Assembly (NCBI RefSeq): GCF_019774615.1
Contig: NZ_CP081497.1
Location: 2,666,001 to 2,730,000, forward strand
Origin: Streptomyces sp. BHT-5-2
GTDB lineage: Bacteria; Actinomycetota; Actinomycetes; Streptomycetales; Streptomycetaceae
Direction: 5' to 3'
Length of the DNA: 64,000 bases
The translations under genes were made by a program, and so were the position numbers. The first letter of the stretch is position 1. Each line of letters starts with the position of its first letter. Positions 47,647 to 58,932 of the stretch are shown one piece after another. Under the pieces are notes generated by a model. That model made no database searches. It saw only the letters and a program-made list of their open reading frames with translations, and had not been told where the DNA came from.

Positions 47647-48465
47647 ATGAGCCAGGAAATCCGGCCGCCGGCCGGCGACATCGATGTGACTGTCCCGAGC
47701 GTCGCGCGGATGTACGACTACTACCTCGGCGGCAAGGACAACTACGCGGTGGACCGCGAGGCGTGCGAGGAGCTGAGCAAGGTCGTGCCGAGCACCGAGG
47801 TGCTGGCCGTCAACAACCGGCGCTTCCTCCGCCGGGTGGTCCGCTGGCTGGCCCGCGAGCAGGGCATCCGGCAGTTCGTCGACCACGGCTCCGGGCTGCC
47901 GACCCAGGACAACGTCCACCAGGTCGCCCAGCAGGTCGATCCGGCCTCCCGGGTGGTGTACATCGACAACGACCCGATCGTGCTGGCACACGGCCGGGCG
48001 CTGCTGGAGGAGAACGAGAACACCGCCGTCATCCAGGCCGACATGCGGGACACCGACGGGATCTTCGGCAGCCCGGAGGTACGGCGGCTGATCGACCTCG
48101 ACGAGCCGGTCGCCGCGCTGTTCGTCTCCGTGCTGCACTGCATCCCGGACGCCGACGATCCGGCCGCCCTGGTGCGGCGGGTCGCCGAACGGCTGGCCCC
48201 CGGAAGCTTTCTGGTGGTGTGTCAGCTGGTGAGCGAGGACGCCGCGACCCGGGACTTCGTCACCGAGTTCATGCGGGTGAGCACGCAGGGACACTGGGGC
48301 CGGGTGCGGCAGCAGCACGAACTGCGGGCGTTCCTGGGCGGGTTGGAGATCCAGGAGCCGGGACTGGTGGAGGTCTCCACCTGGCGGCCCGACCCGTCGG
48401 ACGCCGGCCCCAGGCAGCTGACGCAGGAGTGGATCGAGTACGGAGGAGTGGCGCGCAAGCCGTGA
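47647..48465 (+). CDS. DUF574/Methyltransf_19-type SAM-dependent methyltransferase
   Basis: The 272-residue protein begins VPSVARMYDYYLGGKDNYAVD, the family hallmark, followed by FVDHGSGLPTQDNVHQ, VVYIDNDPIVLAHGRALL and SVLHCIPDADDPAAL. Proteins of this family are very numerous in Streptomyces and are thought to be SAM-dependent methyltransferases; substrates are unknown. The ATG at 47647 has GGAAGAGCAGG upstream. It is convergent with the XRE gene. Confidence 0.88.
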   Translation: MSQEIRPPAGDIDVTVPSVARMYDYYLGGKDNYAVDREACEELSKVVPSTEVLAVNNRRFLRRVVRWLAREQGIRQFVDHGSGLPTQDNVHQVAQQVDPASRVVYIDNDPIVLAHGRALLEENENTAVIQADMRDTDGIFGSPEVRRLIDLDEPVAALFVSVLHCIPDADDPAALVRRVAERLAPGSFLVVCQLVSEDAATRDFVTEFMRVSTQGHWGRVRQQHELRAFLGGLEIQEPGLVEVSTWRPDPSDAGPRQLTQEWIEYGGVARKP

Positions 48466-48487
48466 CGGGCCCTGTCCCGCGGCAGGA

Positions 48488-49396
48488 TCAGCCGGCCTGC
48501 CCCAGCATCCCCTCCAGCATCGCGACAGAGTTGCGCGGCGACTCGGCCTGCGCACTGAGCCGGTCCATCACCGCCAGGTAGTGGTCGACGTCGGTGCGCT
48601 TGTCCAGATAGAGCGCGCTGGTCAGCTGCTCCAGATAGACGATGTCGGGGAGATCGGGCTCCTGGAAGCGGAGGATGGTGACCGGTCCGCCGGCCGCGGC
48701 GAGGCCGCCGAGGGCGAACGGTGCCACCTGGAGGGTGACGTTGGGCAGCCGCGCCATCTCCAGCAGGTGCTTGACCTGCCCGGCCATCACCTCCGGCCCG
48801 CCCAACGGGCGGCGCAGGCACGCCTCGTCGACGATGGCCCACAGCCGCGGCGGGTCGGTGAGCGTCAGCAGCCGCTGCCGCTCCATCCGCAGCGCGACCC
48901 GCCGCTCGGTCTCCTCCGGAGTGGCCCGCGGGTTGCCGAGCCGCGCCACCGCCCGCGCGTAGTCCGCCGTCTGCAACAGCCCCGGAACGAACTGGACTTC
49001 GTAGCTGCGGATGACCGACGCCGCCGATTCCAGGCCGAGGTGGGTCTCGAACCAGCTGGGCAGCACGTCGTTGTACTGGTGCCACCAGCCGGGTCTGCCG
49101 GTCCGGCGGGCGAGGGCGAGATAGGTGGCGCGGGCCGCGCTGTCGGTGACGCCGTAGAGCGTCAGCAGGTCGGTGACATCGCGCTCCTTGCAGCTCACCC
49201 GGCCCAGTTCCAGGCGGCTGATCTTGGCGTGTGAGGCGCGGATGGCGTCCCCGGCGGCCTCGCGGGTGATGCCGGCGGCCTCCCGCAGCCGGCGCAGCTG
49301 GGTGCCCAGCACGATCCGCAGGATGGTCGGACCGCCGCGTGGATGGTCGAGATAGCGGCGCAGGGACGGGTCGCTGCTCGGCTGCGCGGCGCTCAT
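48488..49396 (-). CDS. XRE-family regulator with DUF5753 domain
   Basis: The 302-residue protein begins with a helix-turn-helix (LRIVLGTQLRRLREAAGITR, then EAAGDAIRASHAKISRLELG) and a C-terminal DUF5753 region with YEVQFVPGLLQTADYARAV and PLGGPEVMAGQVKHLLEMA. Such regulators control development and antibiotic genes and occur beside DUF397 proteins, as in WhiJ-type loci. AGGGGAG precedes the ATG. The DUF397 gene lies upstream on the same strand. Confidence 0.9.
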   Translation of the reverse strand: MSAAQPSSDPSLRRYLDHPRGGPTILRIVLGTQLRRLREAAGITREAAGDAIRASHAKISRLELGRVSCKERDVTDLLTLYGVTDSAARATYLALARRTGRPGWWHQYNDVLPSWFETHLGLESAASVIRSYEVQFVPGLLQTADYARAVARLGNPRATPEETERRVALRMERQRLLTLTDPPRLWAIVDEACLRRPLGGPEVMAGQVKHLLEMARLPNVTLQVAPFALGGLAAAGGPVTILRFQEPDLPDIVYLEQLTSALYLDKRTDVDHYLAVMDRLSAQAESPRNSVAMLEGMLGQAG

Positions 49397-49518
49397 GCTG
49401 ACTCCCCTGAGTGGTCGGGCCGATGCCCAGTGTCCCATTGCCCCGCGGGGGCGTACACCTACGCCGACTATCCGGCCGACATATGCCTCAGTTATTGCCT
49501 CCGATGGCGGCGCCCCGC

Positions 49519-49761
49519 TCAGTCGCAGACGAACAGATCATCGAACTCGCCGTCCTTCGCGCCCTGGAGGAACGCGGCCATCTCGGCGCGCGGATAGACC
49601 AGCGCCGGGCCCGCGGTGTGCCGCGAGTTGCGCACCGCGACCCCGCCGTCCGGAAGAAGCGCCAGTTCAACGCAGTTGCCATTGGGGTTGCTGCGGCGGC
49701 TCTTGCGCCAGTCCGCGTCGCCGACTCCGGTGGCCGGCATGCCGTTGGTCATCGACTCCAT
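49519..49761 (-). CDS. DUF397-family small regulatory protein
   Basis: The 80-residue protein has the DUF397 core WRKSRRSNPNGNCVELALLP, GGVAVRNSRHTAGPALVYPR and AEMAAFLQGAKDGEFD. Such proteins partner XRE regulators in WhiJ/BldB-like systems; BldB and WhiJ partners control sporulation. The ATG at 49761 with AGGGAG is used; a GTG one codon upstream is equally possible. It is followed by the XRE gene. Confidence 0.9.
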   Translation of the reverse strand: MESMTNGMPATGVGDADWRKSRRSNPNGNCVELALLPDGGVAVRNSRHTAGPALVYPRAEMAAFLQGAKDGEFDDLFVCD

Positions 49762-49976
49762 CACAGCTGCTCCCTTGGTGGGGGGTGTGCTCGGGACCGA
49801 TCCGGGGCCGTGATCAGCGTTGGCGTGATCCGGTCCCTGGGTGGCCGTCCATGCCGATGTAATTGCAGATGCACTTGCAGCTAGGTACGGCCGACGAGGA
49901 TATTAGCCCTCCGGGGCGGCCCAGCCCAGACCGTCCCGGACGCGCCCAACCCGTTTGCCCCTCCGCGGAGATCGTG

Positions 49977-50504
49977 ATGACCACACACCCGGCACAGTCC
50001 GAGCGCGACGCCCTCCGGGAAGGAGGGAAGCCAGCGGCCGCCACCGGCCGGGACGCATGGTCGATGCCGGGACCGGACGGATTCGCGGCCTGCGCGCTCA
50101 GCGGTGCGGAGTGCACCGTGGCCGAGGCCCGCCGCTTCACCCGGGCCACCCTCGAAACCTGGCGGATGTGCCCCCACCTCGCCGACAACGCCGTCCTGGT
50201 CGTCTCGGAACTGGTCAGCAACGCCCTCCGGCACGGCCTCGCCGACCCCCTGGACATGGGCTTCAACTTCCTTTCCGAGGAACGCTTCTGCCATGCCTGG
50301 CTGGCGCTGACCCGGCAGGAGCGCGGGGTGCTGTGCGCGGTCTCCGACGGCGGGACCCAGGCACCCGTGCTGCGGCCGCAGGAGGACCTGGCCGAGTCCG
50401 GGCGCGGACTCCATCTCGTCAACCAGCTGAGCGAGTCCTGGGGTTGGACGCCGCCGGACCACTCCGGCAAGACCGTGTGGGCCACAGTGATGGCGCACGG
50501 CTGA
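49977..50504 (+). CDS. ATP-binding (HATPase) anti-sigma-factor-like protein
   Basis: The 175-residue protein has a HATPase_c-type core: the N-box VLVVSELVSNALRHGLADP, VLCAVSDGGTQAPVLRP and the G-box ESGRGLHLVNQLSESWGW. This RsbW-like group binds ATP and can inhibit sigma factors or partner XRE/DUF397 proteins. A signal GGAG lies before GTG-ATG; the ATG at 49977 is used. It is divergent from the DUF397 gene, which completes a WhiJ-type trio. Confidence 0.88.
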   Translation: MTTHPAQSERDALREGGKPAAATGRDAWSMPGPDGFAACALSGAECTVAEARRFTRATLETWRMCPHLADNAVLVVSELVSNALRHGLADPLDMGFNFLSEERFCHAWLALTRQERGVLCAVSDGGTQAPVLRPQEDLAESGRGLHLVNQLSESWGWTPPDHSGKTVWATVMAHG

Positions 50505-50539
50505 GCAGACGGACGCCAGGCGGGCCGCGCGGGGCGTGA

Positions 50540-50905
50540 TCAGTAGTCGCCGCGCAGCAGATAGCCGTCCCGGATCGAGGTGGGATCGGCGAACGGGCCG
50601 CTGCGGTGCGGATGCACGGCGATGGCCAGATCGTTGGCGGCCGGCCCCTGCTCCGGATGGGGCACGAAGTCCGCGTCATGGGTGTCCAGTTGACGCTGGA
50701 CGCCCTGCTGGCAGGCTTTCGCCAGCTGGTCCGCCTCGACCGCGGACAGCGTCACTCCGGGCCGCAGCTGGACGTGGACCACGGGCCCGGCCTCCAGGTC
50801 GCCGCCCGCGTCCAGCGTCAGGCAGAACCCCTCGATCAGCCCGGCCAGCGGATTGCCCTCGAAGAGCCCGCGCGCGACGTCCTGCGGAAAGCTGTTGACC
50901 CCCAT
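50540..50905 (-). CDS. Conserved hypothetical small protein
   Basis: The 121-residue protein begins MGVNSFPQDVARGLFEGNPL and includes VVHVQLRPGVTLSAVEADQL and DLAIAVHPHRSGPFADP. It is soluble, with no signal peptide or membrane segment. I recognise no family. GGGAG precedes the ATG. It lies between the HATPase gene and the MeaB gene with its own short flanks. Confidence 0.6.
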   Translation of the reverse strand: MGVNSFPQDVARGLFEGNPLAGLIEGFCLTLDAGGDLEAGPVVHVQLRPGVTLSAVEADQLAKACQQGVQRQLDTHDADFVPHPEQGPAANDLAIAVHPHRSGPFADPTSIRDGYLLRGDY

Positions 50906-51067
50906 GATGACTCCCGGCCCCGGTCGGTGGGTGGTACCCACATCCTCGGGGCCGGGCACCCGGGCGTCATGAGTCGCGCTACTCAGGTCCGCGGATGAGT
51001 ATCCGAACCGGGGTGCCACCCTCCAGGCGCCTCTTCAGGCCGGACCGGAAAGGGAGTTGACGTCCCG

Positions 51068-52186
51068 TCAGGCAGTCTCTCCGGTCGCCGAGTGCGTCGA
51101 GCCACCGGTCGAACCGTCGGCCGAGCCGCCGGCGCCCCCGGCCAGACCCTCGGCGAAGCCCTCGCCCAGGCCGAACGCCGACAGCAGCCGCTCCGCCGCC
51201 AGCGTCGCGGTGATCTCGCCCGCACGGACCGCCCGTTCGACCTCCGGCCCCAGCCGGCGGACGTCGGGGTGCTCCTGGAGGCGGTCGATCAGCCGGTCCC
51301 GGACCATCGACCACGTCCAGTCGACCTGCTGGGCGCGGCGCCGCTCGGCGAGCGCGCCGGTGGACTCCAACAGCGTGCGGTGCTGCTCGATCCGTTCCCA
51401 CACCGTCTTCAGTCCGGTGCCCTCGCGGGCACTGCAGGTGAGCACCGGTGGGGTCCAGGCCGCATCCGGGATGGGGGTACCCCCTGTTCGAGCGTCGTCG
51501 AGAGCTTGGGGGCGCAACAGGCGTAGCGCGCCCGCCAGTTCGCGGGCCGCGGACCGGGCGTCGCGTTCGTGCGGACCGTCCGCCTTGTTGACCGACACCA
51601 GGTCCGCCAGCTCCAGGACGCCCTTCTTGATGCCCTGGAGCTGGTCGCCGGTGCGGGCCAGCGTCAGCAGCAGGAAGGTGTCGACCATGCCCGCGACAGT
51701 GGTCTCCGACTGGCCGACGCCGACCGTCTCCACCAGCACCACGTCATAGCCCGCGGCCTCCATCACCACGATCGACTCCCGGGTCGCCCGCGCCACCCCG
51801 CCCAGCGTGCCGGACGTGGGGGAGGGGCGGACGAACGCCGCCGGGTCCGTCGCCAGCCGCTCCATCCGGGTCTTGTCGCCCAGGATGGAGCCGCCGGTCC
51901 GACTGGAGGACGGGTCGACGGCCAGCACCGCCACCCGGTGCCCCATCCCGGTCAGCAGCGAGCCGAGCGCGTCGATGAACGTCGACTTGCCGACGCCCGG
52001 CACACCGCTGATGCCCACCCGCCGGGCCGCGCCGGAGTACGGCAGCAGCCGCACCAACAGCTGCTGGGCCGCCGCCCGGTGATCGGCGCGGGTGGACTCG
52101 ACCAGGGTGACCGCGCGGGCGATCCAGGCCCGGGAACCGGCCCGCACCCCCTCGGCGTACCGGTCGACATCGATCCTCGCAGGCAT
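51068..52186 (-). CDS. meaB: MeaB-type GTPase chaperone of methylmalonyl-CoA mutase
   Basis: The 372-residue protein has Walker A GVPGVGKST (residues 61-69), DPSSSRTGGSILGDKTRM, VETVGVGQSE and SVNKADG, the G-protein motifs of MeaB/ArgK. It protects and reactivates methylmalonyl-CoA mutase with adenosylcobalamin. An insertion of about 15 residues (about 227-241, QALDDARTGGTPIPD) interrupts the usual RLLRP-AW region and is encoded by a Streptomyces dispersed repeat (see 51464-51508). The gene lies 11 bp after mutB. The C-terminal Gly/Ser/Thr-rich tail is species-specific. Confidence 0.92.
   Translation of the reverse strand: MPARIDVDRYAEGVRAGSRAWIARAVTLVESTRADHRAAAQQLLVRLLPYSGAARRVGISGVPGVGKSTFIDALGSLLTGMGHRVAVLAVDPSSSRTGGSILGDKTRMERLATDPAAFVRPSPTSGTLGGVARATRESIVVMEAAGYDVVLVETVGVGQSETTVAGMVDTFLLLTLARTGDQLQGIKKGVLELADLVSVNKADGPHERDARSAARELAGALRLLRPQALDDARTGGTPIPDAAWTPPVLTCSAREGTGLKTVWERIEQHRTLLESTGALAERRRAQQVDWTWSMVRDRLIDRLQEHPDVRRLGPEVERAVRAGEITATLAAERLLSAFGLGEGFAEGLAGGAGGSADGSTGGSTHSATGETA
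51464..51508 (+). repeat. Dispersed Streptomyces-type palindromic repeat inserted in meaB
   Basis: The 45 bp contain GGGGGTACCCCC, TTCGAGCGTCGTCGAGAGCT and TGGGGG, the features of a short repeat widely scattered in Streptomyces genomes. It adds 15 codons to meaB without shifting the frame. Confidence 0.65.
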
Positions 52187-52197
52187 GCCCCTCCGCT

Positions 52198-54425
<2,228 letters not shown>

Positions 54426-54429
<4 letters not shown>

Positions 54430-56312
54430 ACCGCCACCTCCGTGACATCCAGGGCCGAGGACAGCACCCCGACCGCATCGCAGCCCGCGAACACGAACGT
54501 GTCCACCCCGGCCGCCGCGAACTCCGCACCGCGCTCACCCGGCCGGCCCGCCAGGTGCACCCGCACCGCACCCGCCGCCTTCAGCGCCGCGGCCACCTCC
54601 ACCGCCTGCTCCGCGTATACCGCGTCGCTGGAGCACACACACGCCATCCGGGCGCCGCTCGCCGCGAACGCCGCGGCCACGGACGAGGCCGTCACCTGCT
54701 CCGAAACGATCTCGATCCCGCCCGCCTGGAAGAGATTGGCGGCGAACGCCACCCGCGCGGTGTGCGCCGCGACCGGACCCAGCGCCGCCAGGAACGCCTT
54801 CGGACGCGCGCCGTGCGCCGCCAGATGCGCATCCGAACGCGCCCGCAGCGCCTCGAACGCGTCGTCCCGGCGCACCCGCGGCAGCCCGCCGCCGGCCGGC
54901 ACGGGAGCCGGCTCGCGCTCCAGCGCGGCCTCCGCGAGGTTCGGGAACTCACTGACACCCGTGATCGGCTCCCGGCGGTGCGCCAGATCCTCGCCGCGCC
55001 GCCGCCAGGTCCGCGCCAGCCGCTCGCCGATCATCCCCGACCGCAGCGCGGCGGCCTGCCCGCCCGCGCCCTCGATCTCCTGGAAGAACGCCCAGCCCGC
55101 CCGGGCGAGTTCGGCCGTCAGCCGCTCGACGTACCAGGAGCCGCCCGCCGGGTCGATCACCTTCGCCAGATGCGACTCCTCCAGCAGCACCGACTGGGTG
55201 TTCCGGGCGATCCGCCGGGCGAACGCGTCCGGCAGCCCCACCGCCGCGTCGAACGGCAGCACCGTCACCGCGTCCGCGCCGCCCAGCCCCGCGGACAGCG
55301 CGGCAACGGTGGTACGCAGCATGTTCACCCACGGATCCCGACGCGACATCATCACCGCCGACGTCACCGCGTGCTGGCGCTGCGCGGCCGCGGCCGGCGA
55401 CGCCCCGCACACCTGCGCCACCCGCGCCCACAGCAGCCGCGCCGCCCGCAGCTTGGCCAGCGTCAGAAACTGATCGGCCGTCGCGGCGTACCGGAACTCC
55501 AGCTGCCGGCAGGCCGCGTCGACGCCCAGGCCCCGCCCGTCCGCCGTCAGCTCCCGCAGATACCCCACGCCGGTGGCCAGCGAGGCGCCCAACTCCTCGG
55601 CCGCCGAACCGCCCGCCTCGTGATACGGCAACGCGTCCACCGACACCGCGCGGACCCGCGGCGCACTCTCCTCGGCCCAGCCGGCCAACCGCACCGCGGC
55701 CGCCAGCCCATCGGCCAGCCCCCGGTCGTCCCCGGTACGCGCCAGCACACCCAGCGGATCCGCACCCAGCACGGCCGCCGTCTCCGCCGGCGCCACCCCG
55801 GACTCGCGGTACAGCCGCAGCAACTCCTCCGCCGCCGCCGGGAATTGAGCACCCGCGTCCAGCACCACCGGCGCCAGATCCAGATAGACGCCCGCCAGCG
55901 CCTGCGCCAGACCGGACACCGGCACCCCGCCGGCACCCACGGTCAGCCACACCGAGGTGACGCCGTTCTCCAGATCGGCCAGCAGCTCCTCGTTGACCCG
56001 CCGGGGATCGGTGCCGGTCTGCCGCTGACGCACATCCCACCCGGACGCGGCGGCGCCCGCCGGCCTGCTCCCCCTTATGAACGGCGGGAAACCGGGCAGA
56101 CCCACCGCGGACGGCGCATCCTCGGCGGTATAGAGCGGACGGACACTGATGCCGTCCTGGAGGTCGGTGGCGAGCGCATCCTCGGCGGCGACACCGGCGG
56201 CGTCGGAAGCGCCCGATTTGCGCAGCACGCCCTCCACGAGGCGCTGCCACTGCTCGCGTTCGGCCGCCGGGAACGCGGCAGCCAGGGGGAGTTCGGGGGA
56301 CTCGGCGGTCAT
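54426..56312 (-). CDS. mutA: Methylmalonyl-CoA mutase small subunit
   Basis: The 628-residue subunit has the mutase barrel fold with GVSVRPLYTAEDAPS-like and SVDALPYHEAGGSAAEELGA blocks and a degenerate C-terminal cobalamin-like domain without the DxHxxG motif, as expected for the non-catalytic subunit. It forms the heterodimer with the mutB product. Streptomycete mutases supply methylmalonyl-CoA for polyketide synthesis. The ATG at 56312 follows GGGGGAGTT further upstream; it is the first gene of the operon. Confidence 0.93.
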
Positions 56313-56504
56313 GGCAGCAGGCTAGGCGAACGAGCGTTAGCCGGAGCAGGGGGCAACGCTGTGACCTTGCCCTCGTTGAACGGAACGCCGATTGCCATGT
56401 ACCGCGCGAGCCCGGCACGGCAGGCCGACGGCCCCTCTTCCACCCCTCCCGGAACGGCGCCGCCCGGCGCGTTACCGTGACCACGCACCCCACCGAGGAG
56501 CGGA

Positions 56505-57785
56505 ATGCGCCACCCGCCCATCACCCGCAGCACGCTCGCCGCCGCCCTGCTCGTCCTCCTGCTCCTGGCCGTCGCCGCCGCCGTGCTGGTGCCGACACCG
56601 CAACCGGGCGCCGACCGCGCCGCCTGCACCGGCCGCACCCTCACCTCCTGGACCGTGGACCCCGCCACCACCGCGGCGTTCGCCCGCTACGGCGACGACA
56701 ACACCCGCACCGACGACTGGACCGGCGGCGACGGCACCCACTCGGTGCGCCTCCCCGACGGCCGGACGCTCTGGCTCTTCTCCGACACCTTCCTCGACCG
56801 GGTCCACCGGCCCCCCAACTCCCAGGGCGCGTCCTACAGTTGGCGCACCACCGACACGGGTGGCACTCCGTCCCTACGACACAATTCCCTCGTTGTGACG
56901 AACTCCTCGGGCACCCCCGAGCGCACCCTCACCGGCGGCACCCCCGCCCTCCCCGGCCCGTTCTTCCCCGACCCGCCCGGCGGTGGCTGGCGCTGGCCGG
57001 TCCACGCGACCGTGGAGCCCCGCGCCCCCGGCTCGGCCGACCGGGTCGTCCGGGTGCTGCTGTGGAACCGCGTCCCCGGCATCGGCCCGTGGGCCTTCGG
57101 CACCCCGCACGGCACCGACGTCGCCACCCTCTCCCTGCCCGACCTCCGGCTGGAGTCGATCACCCCCGTCGCCGACCAGAGCGCCCTCGCCGACCCGGCC
57201 CGACGCGTCCTCTACGGCGCCGCGCTCGTCCGCGACGGCGACTGGAACTACGCCTTCGGGAGTGACGAACCGCACTCGTCCCCGGCCGGCAGCGGATATC
57301 TGGCCCGGGTCCCGGTCGGTCGGCTCGCCGACGGCGCGGCCTGGCGGTACTGGGACGGCACCCACTGGCATCCGGACGCCGGGAAGGCCACACCGGTACT
57401 GCGCGGCAGCGGACGCCGCGGCGTCGGCAGCGCCTTCACCGTCGTCCGCGACGCCGGGACCTGGGTGCTGCTCACCATGGACAACGCGGCCGGCGCCGGA
57501 CTGCGGACGATCACCGGATACTGGGCCTGCGCACCCCACGGCCCCTGGCGCGGCCCTATCGGCCGGATCACCCCACCCCGCCCGGTCGGCCCCGACCCCG
57601 CCCACGTCGTGGTCTACAACCCCCAGGCCCACCCGGAGTCCACCGCCCCCGCCGGCCTTCTCCTCAGCTACGACGTCAACTGGCTCGGCCCACCCGGCAC
57701 TCCCCCCGACCCGATCGTCAACGGTGACGTGGAGCTGTACCGCCCACGCTTCCTACGGATCCGGCTGACGCCGACGGGACCCTGA
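56505..57785 (+). CDS. Secreted or lipid-linked DUF4185/DUF5005-like propeller protein
   Basis: The 426-residue protein has a signal-anchor segment (residues 10-35, LAAALLVLLLLAVAAAVLVP) and then a mature domain with DDWTGGDGTHSVRLPDGRTL, WLFSDTFLDRVH, GSAFTVVRDAGTWVLLTMDN and LLLSYDVNWLGP. The order of blades resembles five-bladed propeller glycosidase-like proteins (DUF5005/DUF4185). Catalytic residues cannot be assigned. GAGGAG precedes the ATG. It is divergent from mutA and convergent with the DUF1992 gene. Confidence 0.78.
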   Translation: MRHPPITRSTLAAALLVLLLLAVAAAVLVPTPQPGADRAACTGRTLTSWTVDPATTAAFARYGDDNTRTDDWTGGDGTHSVRLPDGRTLWLFSDTFLDRVHRPPNSQGASYSWRTTDTGGTPSLRHNSLVVTNSSGTPERTLTGGTPALPGPFFPDPPGGGWRWPVHATVEPRAPGSADRVVRVLLWNRVPGIGPWAFGTPHGTDVATLSLPDLRLESITPVADQSALADPARRVLYGAALVRDGDWNYAFGSDEPHSSPAGSGYLARVPVGRLADGAAWRYWDGTHWHPDAGKATPVLRGSGRRGVGSAFTVVRDAGTWVLLTMDNAAGAGLRTITGYWACAPHGPWRGPIGRITPPRPVGPDPAHVVVYNPQAHPESTAPAGLLLSYDVNWLGPPGTPPDPIVNGDVELYRPRFLRIRLTPTGP

Positions 57786-57804
57786 CACGCCGCGCGCCGA
57801 AACC

Positions 57805-58206
57805 TCAACTCCCCTTCCGCTCCCGCCACTTGCGGGCCTCCTCCTCGATGTCGTACGGGACGAGGTTCAGCGGCGGCCCCTCGGGCGGGGCGGCCAGCGC
57901 CGCGCGGATACGGTCGTTGATCTCGGTCAGGATGCGGCGGAGGGCGGCCTCGCTCGGTGCGTCGGCGGCGGACCGCAGGGCGTCCTCGGCCTCCTTGCGC
58001 AGGACGAGGGTGGGCGGGAGGAAGGAGATCTGCTCCCGGCTCATCTTGTCCTTGATCCACCAGGTCTCGTCGTACGGCCGGTCGAGGTGGGGGAGGGGCT
58101 TGCCGAAGCCGGGCAGCTGCTCGAAGCCGCCGCGCTCGGCCGACTCGCGGATCTGCTTGTCGACCCAGCTCTCGAAGCTGACGCCGGGGGGTTTGCGCTC
58201 GGTCAT
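57805..58206 (-). CDS. DUF1992-family DnaJ-like protein
   Basis: The 133-residue protein matches DUF1992: SFESWVDKQIRESAERGGFE, LPGFGKPLP, WWIKDKMSREQI, LPPTLVLRKEAEDA, NDRIRAAL. This family is associated with DnaJ homologues (DNAJC28) and may assist protein handling or Golgi-type traffic in eukaryotes; its bacterial role is not known. The ATG at 58206 is preceded by GAGC. Confidence 0.87.
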   Translation of the reverse strand: MTERKPPGVSFESWVDKQIRESAERGGFEQLPGFGKPLPHLDRPYDETWWIKDKMSREQISFLPPTLVLRKEAEDALRSAADAPSEAALRRILTEINDRIRAALAAPPEGPPLNLVPYDIEEEARKWRERKGS

Positions 58207-58261
58207 GGGGATGCTCCCGAGGTGCGGGCCGGACGGTCCTCTCCCTTCACCGTAGCGCAGC

Positions 58262-58295
58262 GCCCGGTCCGGCCCGGGGGCGGGCCGGACCGGGC
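58262..58295 (-). terminator. Terminator of the regulator-kinase-lipoprotein operon
   Basis: GCCCGGTCCGGCCC pairs perfectly with GGGCCGGACCGGGC across a 6-nt loop, 7 bp past the lipoprotein stop codon. Confidence 0.8.
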
Positions 58296-58302
58296 AGCGG
58301 GG

Positions 58303-58932
58303 TCAGTCGCCTCCGCCGACGGTGTCGGCGGCGCTGGTCGGGGTCGCCTGGACCAGCGGGAAGGCGTTGTTGCCGCCGCACACCATGGGCCCGACCCGGA
58401 CCCCGTGGCCGACCAGCGTCACGGTGACCTGGCCCGGCGGCTTGCCCCCGGGGACCCGGGCGTTCGCCGCGGTGCACACCAACTGGTTCAGCGAGGCCGG
58501 GTCCAGCAGCTTGGCGTTCACCGGCAGCGTGATCACGACCTGGCCGGGCCCGGTCGTGGCGGTGAGCGGAGCCGGGAACTTGGGCACCACGCTGGAGAGT
58601 CCCCGCATCCGCTCGGCGTGGTTGGGCCCCTGCACCAGCAGGTCGATGGCGGCCTGCGGGTCCAGCGGTTCCTTCGCCGGGCGGGTCGCCGGGTGCAGCC
58701 CGTCCGGCCCGTAGAAGAACAGCTGCACATCGGCCGGCGGCTTGCCCGGGGCCCGCACCCCGGTCGCCGGCTCCCCGGCGTCGATCACGTCGGTGGGCTC
58801 GATGCCGCAGCCGGCCAGGGTGGCGGTGAGCGCGCCGGCCAGGGCGCCCAGGGCGGCCCGGCGGCCGGGCCGGCGGACGGCGGCGGCAGGGCGCGCGGCC
58901 CTCCGGCGTGCGGTCTGCGGTCGCACGGTCAT
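58303..58932 (-). CDS. Lipoprotein with GerMN-like domain, third gene of the two-component operon
   Basis: The 209-residue protein has an Arg-rich N-terminus, a hydrophobic segment and a lipobox LAGC, so it should be lipid-anchored outside the membrane. The mature region (VQLFFYGPDGLHPATRPAKE, AAIDLLVQGPNHAERMRGL, GQVVITLPVNAKLLDP, NQLVCTAANAR) has the repeated alpha-beta pattern of GerMN domains. A lipoprotein encoded with a kinase may modulate its activity, as CseA does in the SigE/Cse system. It overlaps the kinase gene by 4 bp. Confidence 0.82.
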   Translation of the reverse strand: MTVRPQTARRRAARPAAAVRRPGRRAALGALAGALTATLAGCGIEPTDVIDAGEPATGVRAPGKPPADVQLFFYGPDGLHPATRPAKEPLDPQAAIDLLVQGPNHAERMRGLSSVVPKFPAPLTATTGPGQVVITLPVNAKLLDPASLNQLVCTAANARVPGGKPPGQVTVTLVGHGVRVGPMVCGGNNAFPLVQATPTSAADTVGGGD

